A DNA stretch of 64,000 nt from Sphingomonas sediminicola. GTDB lineage: Bacteria; Pseudomonadota; Alphaproteobacteria; Sphingomonadales; Sphingomonadaceae. This document shows, piece by piece, positions 41,468 through 50,230 of this stretch (the stretch's first letter is position 1; each line of letters starts with the position of its first letter). The notes below the pieces were generated by a model. It saw only the letters and a program-made list of their open reading frames with translations. It searched no databases and had not been told where the DNA came from. A program made the translations under genes and the position numbers. Location of the stretch: NCBI RefSeq assembly GCF_014489515.1, contig NZ_CP060782.1, positions 2,046,001 to 2,110,000 of the forward strand, written 5' to 3'.

Positions 41468-42417
41468 TCAGACGGCAGCCGGCCCGGGAGCCTTCTCGTC
41501 TTCGGCACGGACGAAGGTGTCGGGCTTCACTCCAAGCCAGACAAGGACCGGCGAGGAGATGTAGACCGACGAATAGGTGCCGACGAAGATGCCGATGAAG
41601 ATGGCGATTGTGAGCCCGAAGATAACCTCCGGCCGAGCAGCAGCAGCATTCCGAGCGCGAGCAGGATCGAGAGCGAGGTGACCATCGTTCGCGACAATGT
41701 CTCGTTCAGCGAAAGGTTGAGCAGCGGGACAATCTGCATCTTGCGGAATTTCCGCAGATTCTCGCGGATTCGGTCGTAGATGACGACCGTGTCGTTGAGC
41801 GAATAACCGACGATTGTCAGGATTGCCGCGACGACGTTGAGGTCGACCTGAAGCTGCGTCAGCGAGAAGAAGCCCAGGGTCATTGACACGTCGTGGAACA
41901 ACGTAACGAGCGCCCCGACGCCGAACTGCCATTCGAACCGGAACCAGATGTAGATGGCGATCCCGAGCATCGCGAGGCCGATGGCGAGGCTTCCGTCCCA
42001 GGCCAGCTCTTCACTGACCTTGCCGGAAACAGTCTCGACCGAATCGACGCGCGATCCCGGGTACTTCTGGCCGAGCATGCTCCGGACCTGCGAAGCGGCG
42101 CGGTTGGCGGCCGCTTCGCCGCCTCCAGGCTTCGGCAGGCGGATCTGGAAGCTCCGCGGGCCGCCAGTTTCCTGAATGCTCGCTTCGCCGAGGTTCAGCG
42201 AATCCACGTCGTTCCTGAGTGTTTCTACGTCGACCTTCTGCGAGAAGGTCACGCGGATCATCTGACCGCCGAGGAAGTCCACGCCGAGGTTGAGGCCGCG
42301 GACAGCGACCAGAGTCAGGCTGGCGACCGTGACGATGATCGACAGGACCAGCGCGATGTTGCGCCAGCGCATGAAGTCGAGGTTCGTATTGTCGGGGATG
42401 AGCTTCAGGAGCTTCAT
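41468..42417 (-). CDS. secF: protein translocase subunit SecF, one frameshift
   Basis: Membrane component of the SecDF complex, which uses the proton motive force to finish protein export. The N-terminal part is MKLLKLIPDNTNLDFMRWRN with the first membrane helix, then LNLGVDFLGGQMIRV, the family GVDFxGG motif. The C-terminal helices include LTIVGYSLNDTVVIYDRIRE. The frame breaks at the CC at 41633-41634; one extra C joins GMLLLLG to PEVIFGLTIAIFIGIFVGT. Total is about 316 residues. It starts nine bases after secD. Confidence 0.95.
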
Positions 42418-42426
42418 GACTGGCCC

Positions 42427-44016
42427 TTAGATATGCAGCACGCGCGGACGCTTACGGCGCACCCACAATGCGACGAGCATTCGCGTGAAATTGACGGCGG
42501 TGAAGACCGACGTGACGATTCCGATCATCAGGACGACCGCGAAGCCGCGGATCGGGCCCGAGCCGAAGTACCACATCAGCACCGCGGCAATGACGTTGGT
42601 GATGTTGGCATCGAAAATGGCGGTCGAGGCTTCCTTGTAGCCGGTCTCGATGGAATCGAGGGTCTTGCGGCCGCGCCTTTGCTCCTCGCGGATTCGCTCG
42701 TTGATCAGCACGTTGGCGTCGACTGCCGCGCCGATCGTCAGCACGAAGCCAGCGATTCCCGGTAGGGTCAGCGAGGCGTTGAACACCGCCATGATCCCGA
42801 GGATCAGCAGCGCGTTCACGACCAGCCCGTAGGTTGTGTAGACCCCGAACCGGCCGTAGGTGATCAACATAAAGACGATCACCGCGAGCGTCGCGACGAT
42901 GCTGGCGATGATGCCCTTTTCGATCGAATCCTTGCCGAGCTCAGGACCAATGGTCCGCTCTTCGATGACGTTGAGCTTCACTGGCAACTTGCCCGATGCC
43001 AGGCTTACTGCGAGCTGGTTCGCGCTCTCGACCGTGAAATTGCCGCTGATCTGCGCCTGGCCACCGAGGATTGGCTCGTTGATGTTCGGCGCCGAAAGGA
43101 CCTTGTCGTCGAGGATGATCGCGAACGGCTTGTTCACGTTCTCCTGAGTGACGCGGCCGAAACGGCGGGCGCCGGCGGTATTGAACTTAATCGACACGAC
43201 CGCCTGGCCGTTCTGGTCGAAGCTCTGTTTGGCGTCGACCAGCTGGTCGCCCGAGACCATCACCCGGCGCTTCACGGCGATGAAGCCGCCGCCTTCCGCC
43301 ATCTGCAGAACCTGGCTGCCCGCCGGCGCATGGCCCTGCTGGACCTGGGCGGGATCAGCGGTCATGTCGACCAGCTTGAACTCAAGCCGCGCCGTCTGGC
43401 CGATCAGGCGCTTGAGCGCCTCCGGATCCTCGACGCCGGGCACTTCGACCAGGATCCGGTCCGTTCCCTGGTTGATGACGGTGATTTCCTTGGTGCCCTG
43501 CGGGTCGATGCGGCGGCGGACGACGTCGCGAGCGACGGTCATCGCGTCCTTCATCGCGCGCTGTGTGCCGGCCTGCGTCGGCGTCATGACGATCCGCGTC
43601 GAATCGATGACTTGGACATCCCAATCGCGGCCGCCCGTCAGCGCTACCGGCTGGGTGATCGCACGGAGGCGCTCGACCGCGGTGTCAACTTGGGTCGGGT
43701 CGCGGACGAGGAAGGAAACGCGCCCACCGGCCGTCGAAATATCGCCGATCTCGACCCGCGGCGTACGCCGAAGCTCGGTCGTGACCTGGTCCTCCATGCC
43801 CTGGAGCCGCTGCTTGGCAGCGTCGCTCTGGTCCGCTTCGAGCAGAAGCTGGCTTCCGCCGGCAAGGTCGAGGCCGAGGTTGATCGTCGCACTGGGAAGG
43901 AACTTCGGATAGCGCGCCTTCAGGTCGGACGGCAGCATGCTCGGAATGGCGAACAGGATGCCGACCAGGATGACCAGCGAGATCGACCAGACCTTCCAGC
44001 GAGGGAAATCGAGCAT
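42427..44016 (-). CDS. secD: protein translocase subunit SecD
   Basis: 529 residues, intact. It has an N-terminal helix, then INLGLDLAGGSQLLLEAD with the SecD motif. The large periplasmic P1 domain follows, then six helices with AAVDANVLINERIREEQRRG, the conserved region that carries the SecDF proton path. It acts with SecF and YajC at the SecYEG translocon. Its start overlaps the yajC stop. Confidence 0.97.
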   Translation of the reverse strand: MLDFPRWKVWSISLVILVGILFAIPSMLPSDLKARYPKFLPSATINLGLDLAGGSQLLLEADQSDAAKQRLQGMEDQVTTELRRTPRVEIGDISTAGGRVSFLVRDPTQVDTAVERLRAITQPVALTGGRDWDVQVIDSTRIVMTPTQAGTQRAMKDAMTVARDVVRRRIDPQGTKEITVINQGTDRILVEVPGVEDPEALKRLIGQTARLEFKLVDMTADPAQVQQGHAPAGSQVLQMAEGGGFIAVKRRVMVSGDQLVDAKQSFDQNGQAVVSIKFNTAGARRFGRVTQENVNKPFAIILDDKVLSAPNINEPILGGQAQISGNFTVESANQLAVSLASGKLPVKLNVIEERTIGPELGKDSIEKGIIASIVATLAVIVFMLITYGRFGVYTTYGLVVNALLILGIMAVFNASLTLPGIAGFVLTIGAAVDANVLINERIREEQRRGRKTLDSIETGYKEASTAIFDANITNVIAAVLMWYFGSGPIRGFAVVLMIGIVTSVFTAVNFTRMLVALWVRRKRPRVLHI

Positions 44017-44354
44017 CAGTCGTTCGCTGGCTTGGCAGACTTGGTGAGCACCTGGCTCAGCGTGCCCTTGACCACGCGAACCTTCACGCCCTGCGCAATC
44101 TCGACCTCCGCCTCGTCATCAGTGACCTTCGTCACCCGGCCGCGGATTCCGCCGCCGGTGACGACTTCATCACCCTTCTTGATTGCCGCGATCGCAGCCT
44201 GGTGTTGCTTCACCCTCTGCTGCTGCGGGCGAATCATCAGCACATAGAAGATCACGAAGATCAGGAGCCACGGCGCGAGGGCGAAGAAGATTCCTGATGC
44301 GCTGTTCGGATTGGCGCTCGCGGCGGCGAGTGTCTGCAGGAGAATGTCTGTCAT
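44016..44354 (-). CDS. yajC: preprotein translocase subunit YajC
   Basis: 112 residues with one N-terminal membrane helix (FFALAPWLLIFVIFYVLMIR), then RPQQQRVKQHQAAIAAIKKG and DEVVTGGGIRGRVTKV, the standard YajC pattern. It is the first gene of yajC-secD-secF, 86 bases downstream of tRNA-Pro. Confidence 0.95.
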   Translation of the reverse strand: MTDILLQTLAAASANPNSASGIFFALAPWLLIFVIFYVLMIRPQQQRVKQHQAAIAAIKKGDEVVTGGGIRGRVTKVTDDEAEVEIAQGVKVRVVKGTLSQVLTKSAKPAND

Positions 44355-44440
44355 TGGCTGAGGGAATGGTTCCTAAGCGGAAGTCGGCGGGCGACTATCA
44401 CGGCAGTGAAGAAAGGCGCAAGAACAGCCCTTTGGTTTGA

Positions 44441-44516
44441 TGGTCGGGGCGACTGGATTCGAACCAGCGACCCCCACACCCCAGTGTGATGCGCTACCAG
44501 GCTGCGCTACGCCCCG
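44441..44516 (-). tRNA. tRNA-Pro (anticodon GGG), anticodon loop one base short
   Basis: Minus-strand cloverleaf: CGGGGCG pairs with CGCCCCG, then A and CCA. The D arm is GCGC/GCGC with loop AGCCTGGTA. The T arm is GCTGG/CCAGT with TTCGAAT. The anticodon stem TCACA/TGTGG encloses CTGGGG, only six bases. With one more G (run at 44479-44482 on the plus strand) the loop becomes the normal seven-base CTGGGGG, anticodon GGG. This is best explained as a missing base in a G run. Confidence 0.85.
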
Positions 44517-44561
44517 ACCGAGGGCTGGCATCTAGGCACCGCTCGCAGATAACACAAGCGG

Positions 44562-45260
44562 ATGGCCCGAAGACGCAAACGCAGAAAAAGCAATTGGGTC
44601 CGTCGCTTGGTCCTGGCCTTCGCGGCGATCCCGGTCGCTTACCTGATTGCCGCCTTGATCGGCTCATTGGTCCCGGTGAATCGGGATTGGAGCGAGCCTG
44701 ACCAGGGCGTCACCATCTATCTGGCCAACAACGGAATCCATTCCGACATCGTCATGCCGGTTAAGGCGCAGGGCCTGGACTGGGCGCCGTTCGTTCCGAG
44801 ATCCGACTTCGCCTCTCCCGACCCGAATGCCGGCTGGGTCGCCTTCGGTTCGGGTGAGGAGCACGTCTACCTCGACACGCCCCGCTGGCGCGACATCCGG
44901 CCCGGAACCGTCTGGTCGGCGCTAACGGGCGGAAAGCGGGTGATGCACGTCGAGTGGGTCTCCAACCCGGAATTCTACGCCGACCGGACGATTCGCCTTC
45001 GACCCGAGGAATATCGCCGCCTGTGGGCAGCGATCCGCTCCGATTTCCGTCTGAACGCGGACGGCAAGCCCGAGCGCATCGGCCATGCCGGCTACGGCCG
45101 TTCGGACGCCTTCTACTGGGCCACCGGCAGGTTCCACGCCCTCAAGACCTGCAACACCTGGGCGTCCGGTCGCTTTCGCCTTGCCGGCGTGCGGACCAGC
45201 CTTTGGCCGCCCTTCGTGCAAGGCTTCGTCTGGCGCTATCGCAAGATCAGCGAAGATTAG
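44562..45260 (+). CDS. TIGR02117 family (DUF2459) membrane-anchored protein
   Basis: 232 residues. A basic N-terminus and one membrane helix ([20 protein letters not shown]) precede a periplasmic domain with the family landmarks [27 protein letters not shown], and [17 protein letters not shown] carrying the conserved Cys-Asn. The family was noted as urease-associated in some organisms, but no urease gene is here. The conserved Cys and His suggest a papain-like or amidase-type fold; that is inference. It converges with hslU with overlapping stops. Confidence 0.85.
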   Translation: MARRRKRRKSNWVRRLVLAFAAIPVAYLIAALIGSLVPVNRDWSEPDQGVTIYLANNGIHSDIVMPVKAQGLDWAPFVPRSDFASPDPNAGWVAFGSGEEHVYLDTPRWRDIRPGTVWSALTGGKRVMHVEWVSNPEFYADRTIRLRPEEYRRLWAAIRSDFRLNADGKPERIGHAGYGRSDAFYWATGRFHALKTCNTWASGRFRLAGVRTSLWPPFVQGFVWRYRKISED

Positions 45261-46560
45261 AGAACGTAGCGGCTGAGGTCGGCATTCTTCGCAATGCCGG
45301 CGAGCTGACCTTCAACGAATGCCGCGTCGACGACCAGCGTCTGCCCACTCCGGTCCTCGGCTTCGAAGCTCACGTCCTCGAGCAGCTTCTCCATCACCGT
45401 CTGCAGGCGACGCGCGCCGATGTTCTCGACCGCCTCGTTCACTTCTGCGGCGATGCGGGCGAGCGCCTCGATACCGTCGTCCGCGAAGGTGACGGTCACG
45501 CCCTCGGTGCCGAGCAGCGCCTGATATTGCTGGGTCAGGCTCGCCCGGGTCTGCGACAGGATGCGGACGAAGTCCTCCTGCGTCAGGGCCTTGAGCTCTA
45601 CGCGGATCGGGAGGCGGCCCTGAAGCTCCGGCAGCAGATCTGCCGGCTTCGCGATGTGGAATGCTCCGGACGCGATGAAGAGGATGTGATCCGTCTTCAG
45701 CGGCCCATACTTGGTCGCGACCGTCGTGCCTTCGATCAGCGGGAGCAGGTCGCGCTGGACGCCCTCGCGGCTGACCGAGCCCCCACGCACGTCGCTGACC
45801 GCAATCTTGTCGATCTCGTCGAGGAACACGATCCCGTTCGCCTCCGCATCCGCCAAGGCGACGCGGTTGATGTCGTCAGGATCGACGCGCTTGTCGGCCT
45901 CTTCGTCCGTCAGGCGCTGGAAGGCGTCTGGTACCTTGAGCTTGCGGCGCTTGCCGGGCTGGTTGCCGAACGCCTTGCCCATCATCTCGCTGAGGTTGAT
46001 CATGCCGACTTGGCCGCCCATTCCGGGGATCTCGAACGGCGTCGACGGGGCTTCATGCACCTCGATCTCGACTTCGGCTTCGGTGAGGCTGCCGTCCTTG
46101 TAACGTTGGCGAAAGCTTTCGCGGGTGGCGGCGCTGGAGCCCTTGCCGGTCAGCGCGTCGAGCAGCCGTTCCATCGCGACTTCCTCGGCTCCGGTGCGGA
46201 CTGCTTCGCGGCGGCGTTCGCGCTCCAGCCGAACCGCTTCTTCGACGAGGTCGCGGGCGATCTGCTCGACGTCGCGGCCGACGTAGCCGACCTCGGTAAA
46301 CTTGGTCGCCTCGACCTTCACGAATGGCGCGTCGGCGAGTTTTGCCAAACGGCGGCTGATCTCCGTCTTTCCGCAGCCGGTCGGGCCGATCATCAATATG
46401 TTCTTCGGCGTCACTTCGTCGCGAAGTTCCGGCGAGAGTTGCTGGCGGCGCCAACGATTGCGAAGCGCGACGGCAACCGCCTTCTTCGCGTCGTTCTGCC
46501 CACGATATGCTCATTGAGCGCCGCGACTATCGCCTTGGGAGTGAGCTTGTCCTTCAGCAT
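45257..46560 (-). CDS. hslU: ATP-dependent protease ATPase subunit HslU, one frameshift
   Basis: AAA+ unfoldase of the HslUV protease. I place the start at 46560 ([20 protein letters not shown]); an upstream ATG at 46605 is possible. The Walker A is [17 protein letters not shown], the pore region [16 protein letters not shown], Walker [13 protein letters not shown], and the C-terminal tail ends LSRYVL, as needed to dock into HslV. The frame breaks at CCC 46499-46501, and one extra C restores [20 protein letters not shown]. Length about 434 residues. hslV lies 89 bases upstream. Confidence 0.95.
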
Positions 46561-46649
46561 TTCGGAAGCCCCGCCGCTCTGGGGAATGGATCTGTGGTAG
46601 TTCATTTGAAAGCCTAGATTGGAGGCGCGGTGGCCCGCTTCAAGCGGAC

Positions 46650-47186
46650 CTATTCGACCGTCTCGATTGTCAGCTGGTCGTTGGTGAAGACGCAGACCTC
46701 CGCGGCGATCTGCATCGCGCGGCGGGCCAGCTTCTCCGGATCCTTCTCATAATCGGTGAGCGCGCGCGCTGCGGCGAGCGCATAATTGCCGCCCGAGCCG
46801 ATCGCCGCGATGCCGCCCTCCGGCTCCAGCACGTCACCGTTGCCGGTCAGGATCAACAAACTGTCCTTGTCCGCGACGATCATCATCGCTTCCAGATTGC
46901 GAAGGTATTTGTCGGTCCGCCAGTCCTTGGCGAGCTCGACAGCCGATCGCATCAGCTGGCCATTGTACTGCTCCAGCTTCTTTTCCAGCCGCTCGAACAA
47001 GGTGAAGGCGTCCGCGGTCGCGCCGGCGAAGCCGCCGATGACCTTCCCGCCCTCGCCGATCCGGCGGACCTTCTTCGCGTTCGGCTTGATCACCGTATTG
47101 CCAAGGCTGACCTGGCCGTCCCCGGCAATAACTGTCTTGCCGTCCTTCTTCACGCCAAGGATCGTGGTTCCGTGATACTTTTCCAT
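46650..47186 (-). CDS. hslV: ATP-dependent protease peptidase subunit HslV
   Basis: 178 residues. After the short leader MEKYHG the mature N-terminal catalytic Thr begins [10 protein letters not shown]. The family segments [20 protein letters not shown] and [17 protein letters not shown] follow. It forms the proteolytic dodecamer that degrades substrates unfolded by HslU. It is intact and co-directional with hslU. Confidence 0.97.
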   Translation of the reverse strand: MEKYHGTTILGVKKDGKTVIAGDGQVSLGNTVIKPNAKKVRRIGEGGKVIGGFAGATADAFTLFERLEKKLEQYNGQLMRSAVELAKDWRTDKYLRNLEAMMIVADKDSLLILTGNGDVLEPEGGIAAIGSGGNYALAAARALTDYEKDPEKLARRAMQIAAEVCVFTNDQLTIETVE

Positions 47187-47221
47187 GGCGAGGATGTGGG
47201 AAGGCGTCGTTACGCCTGCAA

Positions 47222-47788
47222 CTAGGCCCGAACGAAGCGGCGGTCGGGGATCAGCCAGATCGCAGCGACGGCTACGTAAATGGTGACAGCGATCGGAGGC
47301 GAGACGAACGCGATCACGACCGCCGCCACGTAGAGCGCGAAGCTAACCCATTCCTTCGTTCCACGTCCCACCGCCTTTTTCACGCCGGAGTCCTCGCCGT
47401 CCGCGGCGATCAGAGTCCGTTCGAGGACCAGGTACGAAATCGAAGCGCCGATAAGGACAAGGCCGAACGAAGCGACCGGCAGGTGCGCCATCCCGGCCTC
47501 GTCGATCCAGCGGATCATCAAGGGAAACAGCGTAAGCCAGAAAAGCAGCGAATGGTTCGCCCACAGCACGCCGCCTGTCACCTTGTGCGCCGACTGCATC
47601 ATGTGGTGATGGTTGTTCCAGTAGATGGCGACGTAGATGAAGGCGAGCAGATAGGCTGCGAGCAAAGGCAGGACGGCGAGGACTGCCGCGAAAGTAGGCT
47701 CCTCCGGGAACTTCAGCTCGAGCACCATGATCGTCAGGACAATGGCGACCACACCGTCGGTCAATGCATTAAGCCGCTCCGGCCGCAT
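47222..47788 (-). CDS. TMEM175 / DUF1211 family potassium-channel-like membrane protein
   Basis: 188 residues with six predicted membrane helices. The first helix carries [21 protein letters not shown], a variant of the family RxxxFSDxVFAIxxT signature, followed by the His-rich [15 protein letters not shown] loop. Bacterial TMEM175 proteins form tetrameric potassium channels. It starts 15 bases after the holin-like gene stop. Confidence 0.83.
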   Translation of the reverse strand: MRPERLNALTDGVVAIVLTIMVLELKFPEEPTFAAVLAVLPLLAAYLLAFIYVAIYWNNHHHMMQSAHKVTGGVLWANHSLLFWLTLFPLMIRWIDEAGMAHLPVASFGLVLIGASISYLVLERTLIAADGEDSGVKKAVGRGTKEWVSFALYVAAVVIAFVSPPIAVTIYVAVAAIWLIPDRRFVRA

Positions 47789-47803
47789 CTCCCGCCCCTT
47801 GCT

Positions 47804-48180
47804 TTAGCGCTCCACTCCCTTGACCTTACCCCAGGTGCGGGCCGCCGTGTAGCCGAGGTAGCCGGTGCCGAAGAGGGCGTAGAGCTCCTCGGGAATCCGC
47901 GCAGAAATGCTGTCATGCCGTCGGCTATTCCCTTTGCATTGCGGGGGTCGGCAGCCGCGATCAGGCCCATCGGGATCGTCCAGAGGATCAGCGCGTACAT
48001 CATATAGAGAAAGCTCGGCCGCGCGCGGCTGGTCCACGGGTCTGAAGACTGCGCCTCGGCGAGACGGAGGTAGCGCTCGCCCTGGAGCGCTTCGAGCGCG
48101 CGCATCAGCACGGTCTCGCCGCCCTTCGTCCCGAGCGTTTCAAGGGAGGCGTCGAGCGCATGCAGGGTGAGCGGGCCCAC
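47804..48180 (-). pseudogene. endolysin C-terminal domain fused to a 3TM (GTA-type) holin
   Basis: From a GTG at 48180 the frame reads MGPLTLHALDASLETLGTKG, then RALEALQGERYLRLAEA, which is the end of a GH108 muramidase (peptidoglycan-binding part). It runs directly into QSSDPWTSRARPSFLYMMYA, ILWTIPMGLIAA and, after a one-base repair at 47897-47898, PEELYALFGTGYLGYTAART, the conserved part of 3TM holins of the gene-transfer-agent type. The usual N-terminal region of the holin is absent. The junction falls at LAEA, a string likely shared by both parent genes. It is either a fusion remnant or a single new protein; given the decay next door I favour a remnant. Confidence 0.65.
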
Positions 48181-48204
48181 GCGTCAGTCTTGCGTCAGGT
48201 CCAT

Positions 48205-48539
48205 CTAATCCTTGGCATTGCGGTTAAGCGCCGTGAGCGCGCGCTGGAGAAGGTCGTCGCAACCGCCGGCCCACGTTGACCCGTGTGTCGAACAGCTCGG
48301 CCGCGATCCTCGGCGAGCGCCTGGCGACCTGGTCGAAACGAGGTCGAAGCCAGTAAAGGCGCCGATAGACCAGCCGCCTCGTCTCGCGGCAGCTTCTTCA
48401 TTGCACCGGCAAAGCCGTTCCGTGCGACCGCCTTGGTAATGCCGAAGCAGGTCGGCCCGCCTTGTCGGCGGGATGGTTCACATAGCCGCCCTCACGCTCG
48501 ATCAGGTCGCCGATCAGCGCATCGACATCGAAATCTCAT
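48205..48539 (-). pseudogene. GH108 N-acetylmuramidase (endolysin), degraded
   Basis: Pieces in shifting frames give EREGGYVNHPADKGGPTCFG, ITKAVARNGFAGAMKKLPRD, YRRLYWLRPRFDQVARRSPR and QRALTALNRNAKD, which together match a holin-associated muramidase. The catalytic Glu would be in REGGY. At least four frame changes are needed, some of two bases and outside homopolymer runs. In-frame TAG and TGA codons then separate it from the continuation at 48180, which is in the same frame. This goes beyond the single-base run errors elsewhere, so true decay is likely. Confidence 0.68.
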
Positions 48540-48624
48540 TCTCCAACGCTGTCTCTCACAACTAACGACCGAGTCGTGGCGTGATTAACCTCTTTGGTTC
48601 ATTGTGGGACAGGCTTCTGAACCG

Positions 48625-49308
48625 CTAAAGGCCGAGGCGGCCCATCACGCGCGCGGTCAGCGCGGCGCAATCGGCTCCTGCAAACGGGAACGTCCCGGTC
48701 AGCGCCTCATGCACTTCGGGCGCGAGCGCTTCCTGCAGCCGTCTCCTCGCGCGCAGAAGGCGGGTCTTCACGGTCGAAGCAGGAATGCCGAGCGCGTCAG
48801 AGGTGTCTTCGACCGACAGGCCCTCGATCTCTCGCAATACGAATACCGTCCGGAAGATTTCGGGCAGCCCGGCGATCGCTCTTTCGAGGACCCTCCGAAG
48901 CTGCTCCCGTGCAACTGCGGCATCCGGAGCCAGTGTCTCAGATCCGGCCATCAGCTTCTCCCGATAGGCATCGAGTACAGGCACTCCTGCGGCATCCAAC
49001 TGGGCACGGCGGCGGCGCTCCTTCCGAACACGCCCCAGGGCTTCGTTGATCACGATGCGGGTCAGCCAGGTCGTGAGCGACGAGCGTCCTTCGAAGCTGC
49101 CGATCGACGAGAAGGCCGAGACATAGGCGGCCTGCAACGCCTCTTCCGCTTCGGCCCGGTCCTTGAGAATGCTCCAAGCTGCGCGGAACAGACGCTGATT
49201 GTTGGTGGTGAGCACATGCCGGACTGCCTCGGGATCGCGGCCCGCACAGAGAGCGGCAAGCTCACCATCTCCGAGGATGGAATAGTCGCGTTTGGCCCGA
49301 ACGGTCAT
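48625..49308 (-). CDS. ECF-type RNA polymerase sigma factor
   Basis: About 227 residues from the ATG at 49308 (MTVRAKRDYSILGDGELAAL). Region 2 is RLFRAAWSILKDRAEAEEAL with QAAYVSAFSSIGSFEGRSSL and TTWLTRIVINEALGRVRKER. Region 4 is LPEIFRTVFVLREIEGLSVE with GIPASTVKTRLLRARRRLQE. No anti-sigma gene is adjacent. The start codon overlaps the cupredoxin stop, so it is translated from the same operon mRNA. It may control its own operon or envelope-stress genes. Confidence 0.93.
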   Translation of the reverse strand: MTVRAKRDYSILGDGELAALCAGRDPEAVRHVLTTNNQRLFRAAWSILKDRAEAEEALQAAYVSAFSSIGSFEGRSSLTTWLTRIVINEALGRVRKERRRRAQLDAAGVPVLDAYREKLMAGSETLAPDAAVAREQLRRVLERAIAGLPEIFRTVFVLREIEGLSVEDTSDALGIPASTVKTRLLRARRRLQEALAPEVHEALTGTFPFAGADCAALTARVMGRLGL

Positions 49309-49631
49309 CTCGCGACCTTTAGCACGCCGCGCATACCCGGATGATATTTGCACATGAAGGCGATCGCTCCCGCTTTCCGGACCACGGTTTTGCCCTTGGC
49401 GCCCGCGGGAAGGTCTACATTGAAGCTGCCGTCCTTCGCCATCGCGGTATGCTGGAACATGTCACGGTTGTCCCAGATGATCGTGTCGCCCGCTCTAACA
49501 TCCGCCGGAAGCGCGCCGAACTTCATCTTTTCGATCGTCACGACGTGCGTTCGCTGCGTCGCTGCTGCCAGGGAGGGGGCAACAAGCAGCAGCAACGCCG
49601 CCGCGGGGCCAAATGCGGGCCAGCCCCGCAT
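49305..49631 (-). CDS. cupredoxin (plastocyanin/amicyanin-like), periplasmic
   Basis: 108 residues with a signal peptide (MRGWPAFGPAAALLLLVAPS ending at LAAA). The copper ligands are the His in NRDMFQHTAM and the Cys, His and Met in MCKYHPGMRG, a normal type-1 copper site. It is a small electron carrier or copper-binding protein. It lies two bases after the DUF4142 gene and overlaps the sigma factor gene. Confidence 0.92.
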   Translation of the reverse strand: MRGWPAFGPAAALLLLVAPSLAAATQRTHVVTIEKMKFGALPADVRAGDTIIWDNRDMFQHTAMAKDGSFNVDLPAGAKGKTVVRKAGAIAFMCKYHPGMRGVLKVAR

Positions 49632-49633
49632 GG

Positions 49634-50152
49634 CTATTTCAGGCTCGCCGAGAGGTGTTCGGCATGCTTCTGATGCTCGCTGAAGAGCGTCAGCCCGGTC
49701 TCGAGCAGTGCCTTCAGCTCGCCATTCTCGGCGGACGGAATGAGCGCGGTCTTCAGCGCACCGTTGACCGTGTTGTGATAGGCAACCTCGTTCGCAACAT
49801 AGGCGCGGTCGAACGCCTTGCCATTGAGCTTGGCCAATTTCGCCCGCGTCTCGTCCGCCTGCTTGGTCAGACCTTCGCTCGTTGCGTTCGGCTCAGGCGT
49901 AACTCCGAGCTTCGCGACGAGAGCCAGCGCCTTTTCGTTCACCGCCTCATGGTCGCGAACCATTTCCGAAGCGAATTCGCGGACGGACGAATTCTTCGAC
50001 TTTTGAAGCGCCAGCTTCCCAGCCTCGATGTCGAGCGAGCCCGCGGTGTAGGCGATATGCGCGATCTGGGGATCGGTCGGGCCGTCGGCAGCGAAGGCGA
50101 CGGAGCCGGCCAGCAGCGTGGCCGAGGCGATCAAGGCGATCTTGGCGGTCAT
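49634..50152 (-). CDS. DUF4142 family secreted protein
   Basis: 172 residues with a signal peptide (MTAKIALIASATLLAGSVAF). The remainder is helical with DIEAGKLALQKSKNSSVREF, ASEMVRDHEAVNEKALALVA and EHQKHAEHLSASLK, the DUF4142 ferritin-like four-helix pattern with conserved His residues. The family is frequent in stress-induced operons of soil proteobacteria. First gene of the DUF4142 - cupredoxin - sigma operon, divergent from the M20 peptidase. Confidence 0.88.
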   Translation of the reverse strand: MTAKIALIASATLLAGSVAFAADGPTDPQIAHIAYTAGSLDIEAGKLALQKSKNSSVREFASEMVRDHEAVNEKALALVAKLGVTPEPNATSEGLTKQADETRAKLAKLNGKAFDRAYVANEVAYHNTVNGALKTALIPSAENGELKALLETGLTLFSEHQKHAEHLSASLK

Positions 50153-50230
50153 TCAATCCTCCCGGTTCGAGTTTCGCCCGATTGGATGCCGCGGTTTGCT
50201 GGAGGTTCCCGGCGCGGCTACAGCTTGTGC

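Noticed and set aside
41468-42417. secF, and likewise hslU, uvrB, sdhA and sdhC, as true pseudogenes
   Set aside because: Each break is one base in a G/C run, the rest is perfectly conserved, and loss of all these genes at once is implausible.
48604-49344. 246-codon plus-strand open frame opposite the sigma factor
   Set aside because: Sigma region 2 and 4 motifs lie on the minus strand; the plus frame is a mirror frame.
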